The notes under the pieces were generated by a model. It ran no database searches. It was not told the DNA's origin and worked only from the letters and a program-made list of their open reading frames with translations. From Gemmatimonadota bacterium (GTDB taxonomy: Bacteria; Gemmatimonadota; Gemmatimonadetes; Longimicrobiales; Gaopeijiaceae), in contig DQPL01000039.1 of NCBI GenBank assembly GCA_015664885.1, positions 45,491 through 109,490 on the forward strand: a DNA stretch of 64,000 nucleotides, written 5' to 3'. The translations under genes were made by a program, and so were the position numbers. This document shows, piece by piece, positions 35,406-44,047 of the stretch. Position 1 is the first letter of the stretch. Every line of letters starts with the position of its first letter.

Positions 35406-36530
35406 GTGAAATTGAAGTGCGTCAATCTCCTCTCGTTCCTGCTGCTCCTCAGCGTCGTACGATCTGACGCTCTCCCCGCGCAGGCGGCTGAGTCCACCTA
35501 CGACAAATTATGGCAGCTGGCCGAATTGTACGCCTCAGAGACGAACCCCGTGGTTCAGGGCTTGGATTTGAGCGGGAGGTTCCAGCACGAGCACGCCCGC
35601 GTCTGGGAGGACGACCGCACGTACGACGAATGGAATGTTCGACGTGCCCGGCTCGGGGTGAATTTGGACTTCTTCCGCGAGTTCACGTTGCATATCGAGG
35701 CGGGATTCAACCCGCAGGAGACTGACCCGTTCTACCTAAGATTGACGGATGCGTTTTTGCAGTGGAGCCCAACTTCTCGCGCCGCGGTGAAGGTCGGCAA
35801 GCAAGGTGTGCCTTTCACGATGGACGGTTCAACATCATCCAAGGAGCTTCTGACGATCGACCGCAGTAATCTCGCCAACAACATGTGGTTTCCGCAGGAG
35901 TATCTGCCCGGCGTCAGCTTCTCCGGAGAAGCGTCCAACTGGGTCTATCGTGTTGGGGCGTATTCAGCGGGTGAACGCAACCGCGAGTTTGGCCGACTCA
36001 ATGCAGGCGTGGTCACGCTGGCCGTGCTCGGATACGATGCCGCGGAGGAGTTGGGAGTGGCCTCGGCACTGCTGAGAGGCACCTACGTGCACCAGAATCC
36101 GGACCTGAACAACACCTTCACGCGGCAGCTGCGCCACGTAGCCTCGGTGAACTTTGAGGTTGAAGACGGCTGGTGGGGCTTACGCTCCGATATTACCACG
36201 GCTCGGGGCTACCTGGGCCAGAGTGACCTGTGGGGCGCCACGATCATGCCGTTCCTCAACGTCGTCGCCGGCTTGCAGTTTGTGGGCCGGTACACCTACC
36301 TCAGTAGCGAGGGGGCCAACGGAGTTCGTTTGCCCCGATACGAGAACAAGCTAGTCGACGGCCGAGGCGACCGTTACGACGAGCTGTACCTCGGCGTGAA
36401 TTACTATTTTTACGGGCACAAGCTCAAGCTACAGGGCGGCGTGAACTTCGCTAACATGGAGGATCGTGCAAACGACGGCGGGCGCTACTCGGGAGTTGCG
36501 GCAACGACCGGCCTGCGCGTGAGTTGGTAG
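35406..36530 (+). CDS. Phosphate-selective-porin-like outer membrane barrel (OprO/OprP family)
   Basis: 374 residues from GTG 35406 (the longer ORF from 35355 has no signal). Signal peptide LLSFLLLLSVVRSDALPAQ. The body alternates strand-like segments (GLDLSGRFQHEHARVW, WNVRRARLGVNLDFFREFTLHIEAGF, AVKVGKQGVPFTMDG, LYLGVNYYFYGHKLKLQGGVNFA). It ends with GLRVSW; the aromatic terminal residue is the BAM insertion signature. RRARLGV and KVGKQ are typical of the OprO/P family. Divergently transcribed from the eight-heme cytochrome, with 124 bp between starts. An ion-permeation role is expected; cooperation with the cytochrome is inferred. Confidence 0.85.
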   Translation: MKLKCVNLLSFLLLLSVVRSDALPAQAAESTYDKLWQLAELYASETNPVVQGLDLSGRFQHEHARVWEDDRTYDEWNVRRARLGVNLDFFREFTLHIEAGFNPQETDPFYLRLTDAFLQWSPTSRAAVKVGKQGVPFTMDGSTSSKELLTIDRSNLANNMWFPQEYLPGVSFSGEASNWVYRVGAYSAGERNREFGRLNAGVVTLAVLGYDAAEELGVASALLRGTYVHQNPDLNNTFTRQLRHVASVNFEVEDGWWGLRSDITTARGYLGQSDLWGATIMPFLNVVAGLQFVGRYTYLSSEGANGVRLPRYENKLVDGRGDRYDELYLGVNYYFYGHKLKLQGGVNFANMEDRANDGGRYSGVAATTGLRVSW

Positions 36531-36688
36531 CGCTCCTGTGGGATTAGGCGTGGCATTCCGGCACCTTTGCCCGTGCCGACACGTTGGTGTTGTTGTTCCG
36601 TTCGACTTCACTTCGGGAACATCCGCCCCCCGTGAATGCGTATCACTCGTCTCGCAGCCCGTTTTAGATTGACACATCTGGGGGGTGC

Positions 36689-36760
36689 CGACAGCTTTAC
36701 GGGCTGTCGTAACGCGGTCGTATGGCCTGACCGCCAAAGCCCCCGCGGGGGCTATTTTTT
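36689..36760 (+). ncRNA. Candidate small RNA or secD leader of three hairpins
   Basis: Three consecutive stem-loops precede secD. The first is CGACAGC/GCTGTCG at 36689-36709 with a 7-nt loop TTTACGG. The second is GCGGTC/GACCGC at 36714-36734 with a 9-nt loop. The third is a GC-rich terminator hairpin at 36738-36753 with six T after it. A TTGACA at 36669-36674 could be a -35 box, but no -10 is visible. This could be a free-standing small RNA or an attenuator for secDF. I do not recognise the family. Confidence 0.5.
36738..36760 (+). terminator. Rho-independent terminator upstream of secD
   Basis: AGCCCCC-GC-GGGGGCT forms a 7-bp inverted repeat (the innermost pairs likely open into a CGCG loop), followed by ATTTTTT. 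It lies 20 bases before the secD ATG and ends the structured RNA, so secD transcription must begin inside this short gap or read through the terminator. Confidence 0.8.
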
Positions 36761-36779
36761 CGTCGAACCACGGTAGTTC

Positions 36780-38414
36780 ATGTTCAAAACGCTTCGCGGC
36801 CGGTTGATTACGGTCCTAATCGTGACCCTGATTGCCGGCTGGCAGCTGATCAACAAGGGGCTCAAGCTCGGTCTGGATTTGCAGGGCGGCATGCACATCG
36901 TTCTCGAGGTCGATGACCCCGAGGGCACGATGACGGCTGAGGCAAGGTCAGACATGATCGACCAAGTCGTGCGCATTATCCGTTTCCGCATCGACGAGTT
37001 TGGCGTCAACGAGCCTCTCATTCAGAAGGTGGGCGCCGAACGCGTTATCGTCGAACTAGCGGGGCTGCAGGGCGATGAGGATCGGGCGAAGGAGATCGTG
37101 CAGCGCAACGCCTACCTTGAGTTCAAGCTCGTATTGCCCACGACCGACATGGACAATGCGCTCTCGCGCATCGACCGCTCCATTGTGGCCAACCTGGGCA
37201 TCGACTCGATCCGCGCCATGGGCCGCGATGTCGTCGGGAACGATCAACAAGCGCTGCAGGATCTACTCTTTGGTGGTCGTGACACTACGAGTGCTGACGC
37301 CGAAGCGGACAGTACAGGAGCGACTTCAGAGGAGGCGGAGGCCGATAGTAGGGCAGACGATCTGCGACCGTTCTCCTCTCTACTGAACGTCGGCGACATC
37401 CTCGGCACCTATCTCGTGGCGATCGAGGACGTTCCCACGGCCGAGTACTTCCTGTCGCTGGCGGACGTCCAGCGGGCCTTCCCCCGGGACCAAGTGATGC
37501 AGTGGGCGGAAGACATAGAGGCCAGGGGCGCACGCAACTACAAGTATTTGTACGTGCTCGAAGAGGACCCCTTCCTCACTGGTGATCTACTCGAGAACGC
37601 TACCGCCGGTCGCGATCCACAGTTCAATCAATCGCAGGTGCAGTTCGAGCTTTCGCGCGCGGGTGGCCGTCAGTTCTCGCAGTTCACGGCCCAGCACGTT
37701 GGAGACTATCTCGCGATCGTGCTCGACGGCCAGGTCATGAGCGCTCCGGTCATCAGGGACCGGATTGGAGCCCGTGGCCAGATCGAGATGGGTAGTGGCA
37801 CGCCGCTCGAAGAGGCGGCCGACCTCGCGCTCGTTCTTCGGGCGGGCGCTCTGCCGGCGCGGATTACCGTCATCGAGGAGCGCACGGTCGGGCCATCACT
37901 CGGTCAGGATTCTATCGACCAGGGCCAGGTCGCCGGCATCGTCGGCATGATCATGGTGGTATTGATCATGATCGCGTACTACCGCATGGCAGGCGTGCTC
38001 GCGGTGAGCGCGCTGGGCGTCTACTCGATCCTGGTCTTGGGCAGCCTCGCGGGCATTGGAGCCACGCTGACCGTGCCGGGAATCGCGGGCCTCATTCTGT
38101 CGATCGGCATGGCGGTGGACGCCAATGTTCTGATTTTCGAACGCATTCGCGAAGAACTCGACCACGGCCGTGCGCCGCGCACGGCGGTCGACGAGGGCTT
38201 CGGTCATGCGCTCTCCGCGATCGTCGATGCCAACATCACGACGTTGATCACGGCGTTGATTCTCTACCAGTTCGGTAGCGGGCCAGTGCGCGGATTCGCC
38301 TGGACGCTGTCGATCGGAATCATCATGTCGTTCTTCTCCGCTCTCTTCGTGACCCGTTCCTTCTTCCTGCTCTACCTGAGCCGCAAGAAGACGACGGATC
38401 CCATCAGCATTTGA
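36780..38414 (+). CDS. secD: Protein translocase subunit SecD
   Basis: 544 residues. TM1 is near residues 8-24, followed by GLDLQGGMHIVLEV (the SecD signature) at about 30-43. The periplasmic P1 domain has an insert rich in Asp, Glu, Thr and Ala (residues about 165-200: TTSADAEADSTGATSEEAEAD) not usual in the core family. After it comes AGALPARITVIEERTVGPSLG, then the helix bundle with the FERIREELDHGRAP motif. It uses proton-motive force to complete export through SecYEG. The companion secF is seven bases downstream. Confidence 0.95.
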   Translation: MFKTLRGRLITVLIVTLIAGWQLINKGLKLGLDLQGGMHIVLEVDDPEGTMTAEARSDMIDQVVRIIRFRIDEFGVNEPLIQKVGAERVIVELAGLQGDEDRAKEIVQRNAYLEFKLVLPTTDMDNALSRIDRSIVANLGIDSIRAMGRDVVGNDQQALQDLLFGGRDTTSADAEADSTGATSEEAEADSRADDLRPFSSLLNVGDILGTYLVAIEDVPTAEYFLSLADVQRAFPRDQVMQWAEDIEARGARNYKYLYVLEEDPFLTGDLLENATAGRDPQFNQSQVQFELSRAGGRQFSQFTAQHVGDYLAIVLDGQVMSAPVIRDRIGARGQIEMGSGTPLEEAADLALVLRAGALPARITVIEERTVGPSLGQDSIDQGQVAGIVGMIMVVLIMIAYYRMAGVLAVSALGVYSILVLGSLAGIGATLTVPGIAGLILSIGMAVDANVLIFERIREELDHGRAPRTAVDEGFGHALSAIVDANITTLITALILYQFGSGPVRGFAWTLSIGIIMSFFSALFVTRSFFLLYLSRKKTTDPISI

Positions 38415-38421
38415 TCGTCAT

Positions 38422-39375
38422 ATGAGACTCTTCAAGGACGCCAAGTACCGGTTCATCGAAGCGCGGAAGAAGGCGTATGTCCTTTCCGCTGCGGTTCTAC
38501 TGGTCGGTGTGGGTGCGATGGTGATCAACTTCGCCGCGATAGGGAGTTGGCAGGTCTACGGCGTCGACTTCACGGGTGGCTCGCTCATCCAAGTACGCTT
38601 CGATGCCCCGATGGATGTGGGAGTGCTCCGTGCCGCACTGGGCGGGGCGCAGGCTCCGCCGATCACTGAGTTCGGGGAGGACAACGAGTTCGTGATCCGT
38701 GCGCCCATCGCCGAGGACCGCTCGATCACCGAAGTGGCCGACGAGATCGAGAGCGATCTCGCGGCGGCGCTGGGCGCAGACGCGTTCGACGTTGTGCGAA
38801 CCGAAGCCGTTGGTGCCAAGGTGGGAGAGGAGCTCCAGCTGCAGGCGTTATACGCGGTTCTCTTCTCCTTCGTGCTCACGCTGATGTACCTGGCGATGCG
38901 CTTCGAGCTCCGCTTCGGACTCGCCGCCGTGATCGCCACGCTTCACGACATTCTGATCACGCTCGGATTCCTGGCGGCGTTCCGCGTCGAAATCGCTCTT
39001 CCGACGGTGGCAGCGATCCTGACCATTCTCGGGTACTCGTTGAACGACACCATCGTGGTGTTCGACCGCATTCGTGAGAACCTGCACAAGAAGGGTGCGC
39101 GCAAGCGCGATCAGATCGAATTGGTGAACGAGTCGATCAACGAGACGCTACCGCGCACCATTCTTACGTCTGGCACCACCCTCGCGGTGCTCATGGCGCT
39201 GCTCATACTAGGTGGCGCCGTGCTCCGTGACTTCACGGTGGTCTTGATTCTCGGGGTCATCGTGGGCACATATTCGTCGATTTTCGTGGCCTCGCCGGCG
39301 CTCATCGAGATTCAGAAGAAGTGGGGCCTGGGGAAGACCGGAGAGAAGAAGAAGCACCAACCGGCAACTGTATAG
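38422..39375 (+). CDS. secF: Protein translocase subunit SecF
   Basis: 317 residues, a normal SecF length. VYGVDFTGGSLIQVRF near residue 40 is the SecF signature, and LYAVLFSFVLTLMYLAMRFELRFG is near 145. The D/H helix ILGYSLNDTIVVFDRIRENL near 203 and the final helices (LALLMALLILGG...LILGVIVGTYSSIFVA) are complete. Six membrane segments in total. The Lys/Glu-rich tail (LGKTGEKKKHQPATV) overlaps the tatD reading frame. Encoded separately from SecD and forming a 1:1 complex with it. Confidence 0.95.
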   Translation: MRLFKDAKYRFIEARKKAYVLSAAVLLVGVGAMVINFAAIGSWQVYGVDFTGGSLIQVRFDAPMDVGVLRAALGGAQAPPITEFGEDNEFVIRAPIAEDRSITEVADEIESDLAAALGADAFDVVRTEAVGAKVGEELQLQALYAVLFSFVLTLMYLAMRFELRFGLAAVIATLHDILITLGFLAAFRVEIALPTVAAILTILGYSLNDTIVVFDRIRENLHKKGARKRDQIELVNESINETLPRTILTSGTTLAVLMALLILGGAVLRDFTVVLILGVIVGTYSSIFVASPALIEIQKKWGLGKTGEKKKHQPATV

Positions 39376-40160
39376 ACCTCGAGGGCATCGGTATCGAGCT
39401 CTTTGACAGCCACTGCCACCTTACCGACAGCGCCTTCCGGGACGACCGGGAGGCGGTGTTGCGTAGGGCTGCCGAAGCGGGAGTGAGCCGCTGGGTCACG
39501 ATCGCCTCCGATGTCGATGACGTCGAACGTGGGCTCGAGCTCGTCCGTGGCCGACCCGGATCTTGGTGCACCGCAGGCGTGCATCCTCACGAAGCCGCTG
39601 ATGCTCCAGGGGACGCGATCGAGCGCATAAGGGCATTGGCTACCGCCAACCGAGAGGTGGTTGCGATAGGCGAGACCGGGCTCGACTTCTTCTACGACAA
39701 CGCCCCGCGCGAGGTACAGAGGCAGCTCTTCGATCAGCACCTGGATCTGGGGGGCGAGTTGGGCCTCCCCGTCGTCGTGCACGCCAGGGAGGCCGACTCA
39801 GACATCGCGGCGGCCCTTCGGCGCATGCCGAAGGGCACTTCGGGTGTGCTGCACTGTTTCACCGGTGGACCACTAGCCTTCGCCGAAGCGATGAGCGCCG
39901 GTTGGTACGTCTCGTTCTCCGGCATCGCTTCGTTCAAGAACTTCGGCGCTGCCGACCTGCTTCGAGACGTGCCGACGGACCGGCTGCTGATCGAGACCGA
40001 CGCGCCGTATCTGGCGCCGGTACCTCGGCGAGGCAAGCGGAACGAACCGTCCTATGTCACGTACGTGGCTGGCGCCGTGGCCACCCGTATCGGACGAGAC
40101 GTCGAAGAAGTCGTCCGTCAGACCACGGAAAACGCGTGCAGATTCTATGGTGTCGACTGA
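39321..40160 (+). CDS. TatD-family metal-dependent deoxyribonuclease/hydrolase
   Basis: 279 residues from GTG 39321, the only conventional in-frame start; this overlaps secF by 55 bases. Family homology begins only at ELFDSHCHL (residue about 26), so the real start may be a rare codon near 39390. Zinc ligands: HCHL, EVVAIGETGLDFF (Glu) near 115, VVVHAREADSDI near 152, HCFTGG near 177 and ETDAPYLAP near 230. TatD enzymes are cytosolic 3'-5' exonucleases or D-aminoacyl-tRNA deacylase-like. The name 'TatD' is historical; no role in Tat export is implied. Confidence 0.93.
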   Translation: MGPGEDRREEEAPTGNCIDLEGIGIELFDSHCHLTDSAFRDDREAVLRRAAEAGVSRWVTIASDVDDVERGLELVRGRPGSWCTAGVHPHEAADAPGDAIERIRALATANREVVAIGETGLDFFYDNAPREVQRQLFDQHLDLGGELGLPVVVHAREADSDIAAALRRMPKGTSGVLHCFTGGPLAFAEAMSAGWYVSFSGIASFKNFGAADLLRDVPTDRLLIETDAPYLAPVPRRGKRNEPSYVTYVAGAVATRIGRDVEEVVRQTTENACRFYGVD

Positions 40161-40193
40161 GGCCTCGATTCCCCGGGTCTTGTAGATTCTTCC

Positions 40194-41945
40194 ATGGCTA
40201 GGCGCATCCAAGTACTCCCGGACGTCGTGGCGAACCAGATCGCCGCGGGTGAGGTCGTGGAACGCCCTGCGTCCGTGGTGAAAGAGCTCGTCGAGAACGC
40301 GCTCGACGCTCGGGCATCGCGGGTTGAAGTCGCGATCGAACGGGGCGGCAAACGCCGCATCCGGGTCAGCGACGACGGGGTCGGCATGGGGCGGGAAGAC
40401 GCGCTGCTCTGCATGGATAGGCACGCCACGAGCAAGATCGCCGCTGCGGGTGACCTGCAGGGGATTCGCACCTTCGGCTTCCGCGGCGAAGCGCTGCCTT
40501 CGATCGCGGCGGTGTCGCGGCTGACGTTGGATACTCGCGATGCCGAGGAAGAGGTTGGAACCCGCGTGCTCGTCGACGGTGGGCAGATCAACTCGGTTGA
40601 GGATCTTCCTCGCCGGCGCGGGACGACCGTCGAGGTCCGCAACCTGTTCTACAACGCGCCCGCGCGCGCCAAGTTCTTGAAGTCGGTGAGTGCGGAGACC
40701 CGCGTGATCAGCGAGGCAATGACCGGGCTCGCGCTCGCCAACCCCCAGGTCACCTTCATGTTGACCTCCGACGATCGTTCGCTGCTCGATCTTCCAGCCG
40801 TCGATGACGCGGCTGCCAGAGTTGGGCAGGTGTGGGGCGCCGATCAGAGCAGCACTCTGATCCTGGCATCACACAGTGAGAACGGGTTCGACTTGAAAGG
40901 GCTCGTGCAGCGGCCGGACGCGGCGAAGCCAGGGGTACGGCGGAGCTATCTCTTCGTGAACGGACGGCCGTTCCGTGCGCCGCAACTCGTGAAGGCTGCC
41001 GAACGTGGCTATCGCACGACGATCCCGGAGGGCGTGCGTCCATGGATGTTCTTCTATCTACAGGTGCCGAAGGGGCACGTAGACGTGAACGTGCACCCCG
41101 CGAAAGCGGAGGTGCGCTTCAAGGAGTGGCCGCTTATCGAGATGCTGGTCGAGGACGCGGTGCGGAGTGCGTTGGAGGGAGAAGAAAGCTCTGCCACATT
41201 CGACACACAGCTGGCGGCGCCTCCGCTGGTAGTGCGTGAAGGCAGCACGGGCCCCGTCGCACCCTCGCCGGACACCCAAATGGCGCTCTTCATGGCCGGC
41301 GCCGAGGTGCCGCACGAAGCGGAGGACCCGAATGGCGCCGCAGCAGCGCCGGAGCTCGAACCTGGCGCGACGCGCGCCCGTCTGTGGCAGGTCTTGCACA
41401 CGTACATCCTCGCTGAGACGCGCGACGGCATCTTGATCGTGGACCAGCACTCGGCGCACGAGCGAGTGCTCTTTCAGCGCCTCATGGACAGCTTTGAACG
41501 GGGTGGGGAGGTGGGACAGCGCTTGCTCTTCCCTCTTACGATTCGACTCACACAGACCGAAGTCGAGGCGGTCGTCGATCTCGAGGGCTTGCTCGAGCGC
41601 GCTGGCTTCGAGGTCGAGCCCTTCGGGGGCGACACCGTGATCGTGCACGCGGTGCCGAATCCGCACCGTTACTTCGACGCGGAGCGTGCGTTTCGAGAGA
41701 TGATCGAAGAGTTGACCCACGGGTCCGAGCTCGTGCGCTCCGCCAAGAATCAGCACGAGCGCATTGCGATGACCTTCGCGTGCAAAGGCGCGATCAAGGC
41801 AGGGCAAAAACTCTCTGGAGCGGAGATGCAGGAGCTGTTCGACGAACTGTTCGCTACAGACTTGCCTCACCACGATGTGCATGGCCGCCCGACCATCGTG
41901 AGGCTTTCCAAGGGAGAGCTCGCGAGGAAATTCGGCCGCACGTGA
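40194..41945 (+). CDS. mutL: DNA mismatch-repair protein MutL
   Basis: 583 residues, within the family range. The N-terminal GHKL ATPase has motif I NQIAAGEVVERPASVVKELVENALDA near residue 13, motif II SDDGVGM near 60, and motif III FGFRGEALPSI near 95. A mismatch-repair S5-type domain extends to about 330. The C-terminal dimerisation domain shows DQHSAHERVLFQ near 425 in place of the endonuclease motif DQHA-x2-E-x4-E, and VHGRP where endonucleolytic MutL has C-P-HGRP. Key metal-binding residues are therefore altered. Its stop overlaps miaA (GTGA). Confidence 0.95.
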   Translation: MARRIQVLPDVVANQIAAGEVVERPASVVKELVENALDARASRVEVAIERGGKRRIRVSDDGVGMGREDALLCMDRHATSKIAAAGDLQGIRTFGFRGEALPSIAAVSRLTLDTRDAEEEVGTRVLVDGGQINSVEDLPRRRGTTVEVRNLFYNAPARAKFLKSVSAETRVISEAMTGLALANPQVTFMLTSDDRSLLDLPAVDDAAARVGQVWGADQSSTLILASHSENGFDLKGLVQRPDAAKPGVRRSYLFVNGRPFRAPQLVKAAERGYRTTIPEGVRPWMFFYLQVPKGHVDVNVHPAKAEVRFKEWPLIEMLVEDAVRSALEGEESSATFDTQLAAPPLVVREGSTGPVAPSPDTQMALFMAGAEVPHEAEDPNGAAAAPELEPGATRARLWQVLHTYILAETRDGILIVDQHSAHERVLFQRLMDSFERGGEVGQRLLFPLTIRLTQTEVEAVVDLEGLLERAGFEVEPFGGDTVIVHAVPNPHRYFDAERAFREMIEELTHGSELVRSAKNQHERIAMTFACKGAIKAGQKLSGAEMQELFDELFATDLPHHDVHGRPTIVRLSKGELARKFGRT

Positions 41946-42898
41946 GCCCACGTGACCGGCTCACGTCTTTCCTCGCGGTCACGGGCCCCACCGCATCAGG
42001 GAAGACCGACCTTTCGCTCGCGCTCGCCGAACAGTTCGACATCGAGATCATCTCGATGGACTCGCGTCAGGTGTATCAGGGCATGGACATCGGGACCGAC
42101 AAGGTTCTCGCCGAGGATAGGCAGCGAGTTCCGCATCACGGTCTCGACTTGGTGCGGCCCGATGAGAGATACTCGGCTGGTCAGTTCGCCCGGGATGTAC
42201 GCGTTTGGGTGGGAGAGATCTCAGGCAGGGGACGCATCCCGGTCATTGTCGGAGGGACCGGCTTCTTCTTGAAGGCTGTCATGGAGCCCGTCTTCGCGGA
42301 GCCTACGATGGACGCGGCTCGCGTCGAGGGTGTGCGCAGATACCTAAAGGGACAGGATCCGGCGGTGCTCGCCAAGTGGGTGCAGCGGCTCGACCCGGAG
42401 AGGGCACGGCTCGCGATCGAAGGAGGTCCGCAGCGCATGAGCCGCACGCTCGAGGTGGCTCTTCTCACAGGGGTGCCGCTTTCGCGATGGCACCGCGAGG
42501 CGCCTGCGGAGGCCGAGGTGATTGGCGGAACGGTCGTAGTGCTCGAGCTGCCGCGCGAAGAGATGGACCGCCGCATCGACGACCGCGTGAATCGAATGGT
42601 GGAACGTGGACTTCTCGAGGAGGTACGGGGCTTGCTGAACGCCGGGTATGGCGGCGACGCGCCCGGCATGACGGGGACGGGATATCGCGAAGCGATGCGA
42701 CACTTGCAGGGGAAAGCCACGCTCGAGGAGGCCATGGAAGACATTCGTGCGAACACCCGCCGGTACGCGCGGCGCCAGATCACGTGGTTCCGAAATCAGC
42801 TTCCGGACTCGGTGCTGCGCATCGACGCCACCGCTCCGATCGCGGACCAGGTACGCCTGACGCTCGCGGCATGGAGTGCCGCCATGGAGGCCCCATGA
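41942..42898 (+). CDS. miaA: tRNA dimethylallyltransferase MiaA
   Basis: 318 residues from GTG 41942 that overlaps the mutL stop. P-loop VTGPTASGKTDLS near residue 15; DSRQVYQGMDIGTDK near 41; VIVGGTGFFLKAV near 103; late motif GTGYREAMRHLQGKATLEEA near 260; and YARRQITWFRN near 285. It transfers dimethylallyl to A37 of tRNAs reading UNN codons. The stop overlaps the bshA start (ATGA). Nothing is unusual for the family. Confidence 0.95.
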   Translation: MSPRDRLTSFLAVTGPTASGKTDLSLALAEQFDIEIISMDSRQVYQGMDIGTDKVLAEDRQRVPHHGLDLVRPDERYSAGQFARDVRVWVGEISGRGRIPVIVGGTGFFLKAVMEPVFAEPTMDAARVEGVRRYLKGQDPAVLAKWVQRLDPERARLAIEGGPQRMSRTLEVALLTGVPLSRWHREAPAEAEVIGGTVVVLELPREEMDRRIDDRVNRMVERGLLEEVRGLLNAGYGGDAPGMTGTGYREAMRHLQGKATLEEAMEDIRANTRRYARRQITWFRNQLPDSVLRIDATAPIADQVRLTLAAWSAAMEAP

Positions 42899-44022
42899 AG
42901 ATCGGCATCACGTGCTACCCGACGTACGGGGGCTCGGGCGCGGTGGCGACCGAGTTAGGCCTCGAGCTCGCTCAGCGAGGGCATGAGGTGCACTTCGTTT
43001 CCTACGCCCGGCCGTTCCGCTTAGATCCGTTCCGTGAACGGGTCTTCTTTCATGAGGTCGAGATGGAGGATTATCCGCTCTTCGAGCACCCGCCGTATTC
43101 TCTTGCGCTTGCGGTCGCGTTGCACGACACGGCGCGCAAACACGAGCTCGACTTGGTACACGTGCATTACGCCATCCCCCATGCCACGTCGGCCTGGATT
43201 GCGCACGAGATGCTGGGGGAAGAGCGCGACTTGAAAATCGTCACGACTCTACACGGAACGGATATCACGCTGGTGGGGCTTCACCCCTCGTTCCACGCGA
43301 TCACCCGCTTCTCCATTCTGAGGTCGCACGGACTCACAGCGGTCTCGAAGTTCCTGAAGCGCGAGACGGTGCGGGACTTCACGGTTCCGGAAGAGCGGGT
43401 CGAGGTGATCCCGAACTTCATCGACACGGCGGTCTATCGGCCGGGGCTGGTGCCCTCCCACCGCGCAACGCTGGCGCCGGACGGGGAAAAGATCGTGATG
43501 CACATCTCTAATTTTCGGGCGGTAAAGCGTGCAGAAGACGTCGTCTCCGTGTTCGCCAAGCTGACGGCCAAGCAGCCGTCGAGACTGGTACTGGTCGGAG
43601 ATGGACCGGAACGGCCCAGGGTCCTGATGCGCGCCGAGGAATTGGGTGTGCGCGACCGTGTGATGTTCCTGGGCAAGCACACCTCCGTGCACGAGGTGCT
43701 TTCGTGCGCCGATCTCTTCTTACTGCCCTCGGCCAGTGAGTCGTTTGGGCTCGTGGCGCTCGAAGCCATGGCATGTGGCGCGCCGGTCGTCGCGTCCAAC
43801 GTGGGCGGGCTTCCCGAGGTCATAGAACACGGGACGAGCGGCTACATGTTCGACGTAGGAGACATCGACGCCATGGCTGAGGCAGGGCTACGCATCATGG
43901 GAGACGACGAGCATTGGCGGTCGCTCTCGGAGGCCGGCCGGGCACTCGCCGAAGAACGGTTCTCCTCAGAGCGGGTCGTGCCGCAGTACGAGCGCTACTA
44001 CGAGCAGGTGCTGCGAAGGTGA
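42895..44022 (+). CDS. bshA: N-acetyl-alpha-D-glucosaminyl L-malate synthase (bacillithiol pathway)
   Basis: 375 residues from ATG 42895, coupled to miaA by ATGA. GT4-fold glycosyltransferase. N-terminal signature CYPTYGGSGAVATELG at 6-21 and VHYAIPHATSAW near 89 are characteristic of BshA. The late EX7E region SASESFGLVALEAMACGAPVVASNVGGLPEVI is near 280. It joins UDP-GlcNAc to malate in the first step of bacillithiol synthesis. BshB and BshC are not in this window. The DinB-like protein at 28483 could be a thiol-transferase user. Full length (about 377 in B. subtilis). Confidence 0.93.
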   Translation: MKIGITCYPTYGGSGAVATELGLELAQRGHEVHFVSYARPFRLDPFRERVFFHEVEMEDYPLFEHPPYSLALAVALHDTARKHELDLVHVHYAIPHATSAWIAHEMLGEERDLKIVTTLHGTDITLVGLHPSFHAITRFSILRSHGLTAVSKFLKRETVRDFTVPEERVEVIPNFIDTAVYRPGLVPSHRATLAPDGEKIVMHISNFRAVKRAEDVVSVFAKLTAKQPSRLVLVGDGPERPRVLMRAEELGVRDRVMFLGKHTSVHEVLSCADLFLLPSASESFGLVALEAMACGAPVVASNVGGLPEVIEHGTSGYMFDVGDIDAMAEAGLRIMGDDEHWRSLSEAGRALAEERFSSERVVPQYERYYEQVLRR

Positions 44023-44047
44023 TCGGCACCCTGCTCGGGGCCCCTCG

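Noticed and set aside
42205..42894. Upstream extension of the bshA frame
   Set aside because: Overlaps miaA in another frame; BshA homology begins at ATG 42895 (MKIGITCYP).
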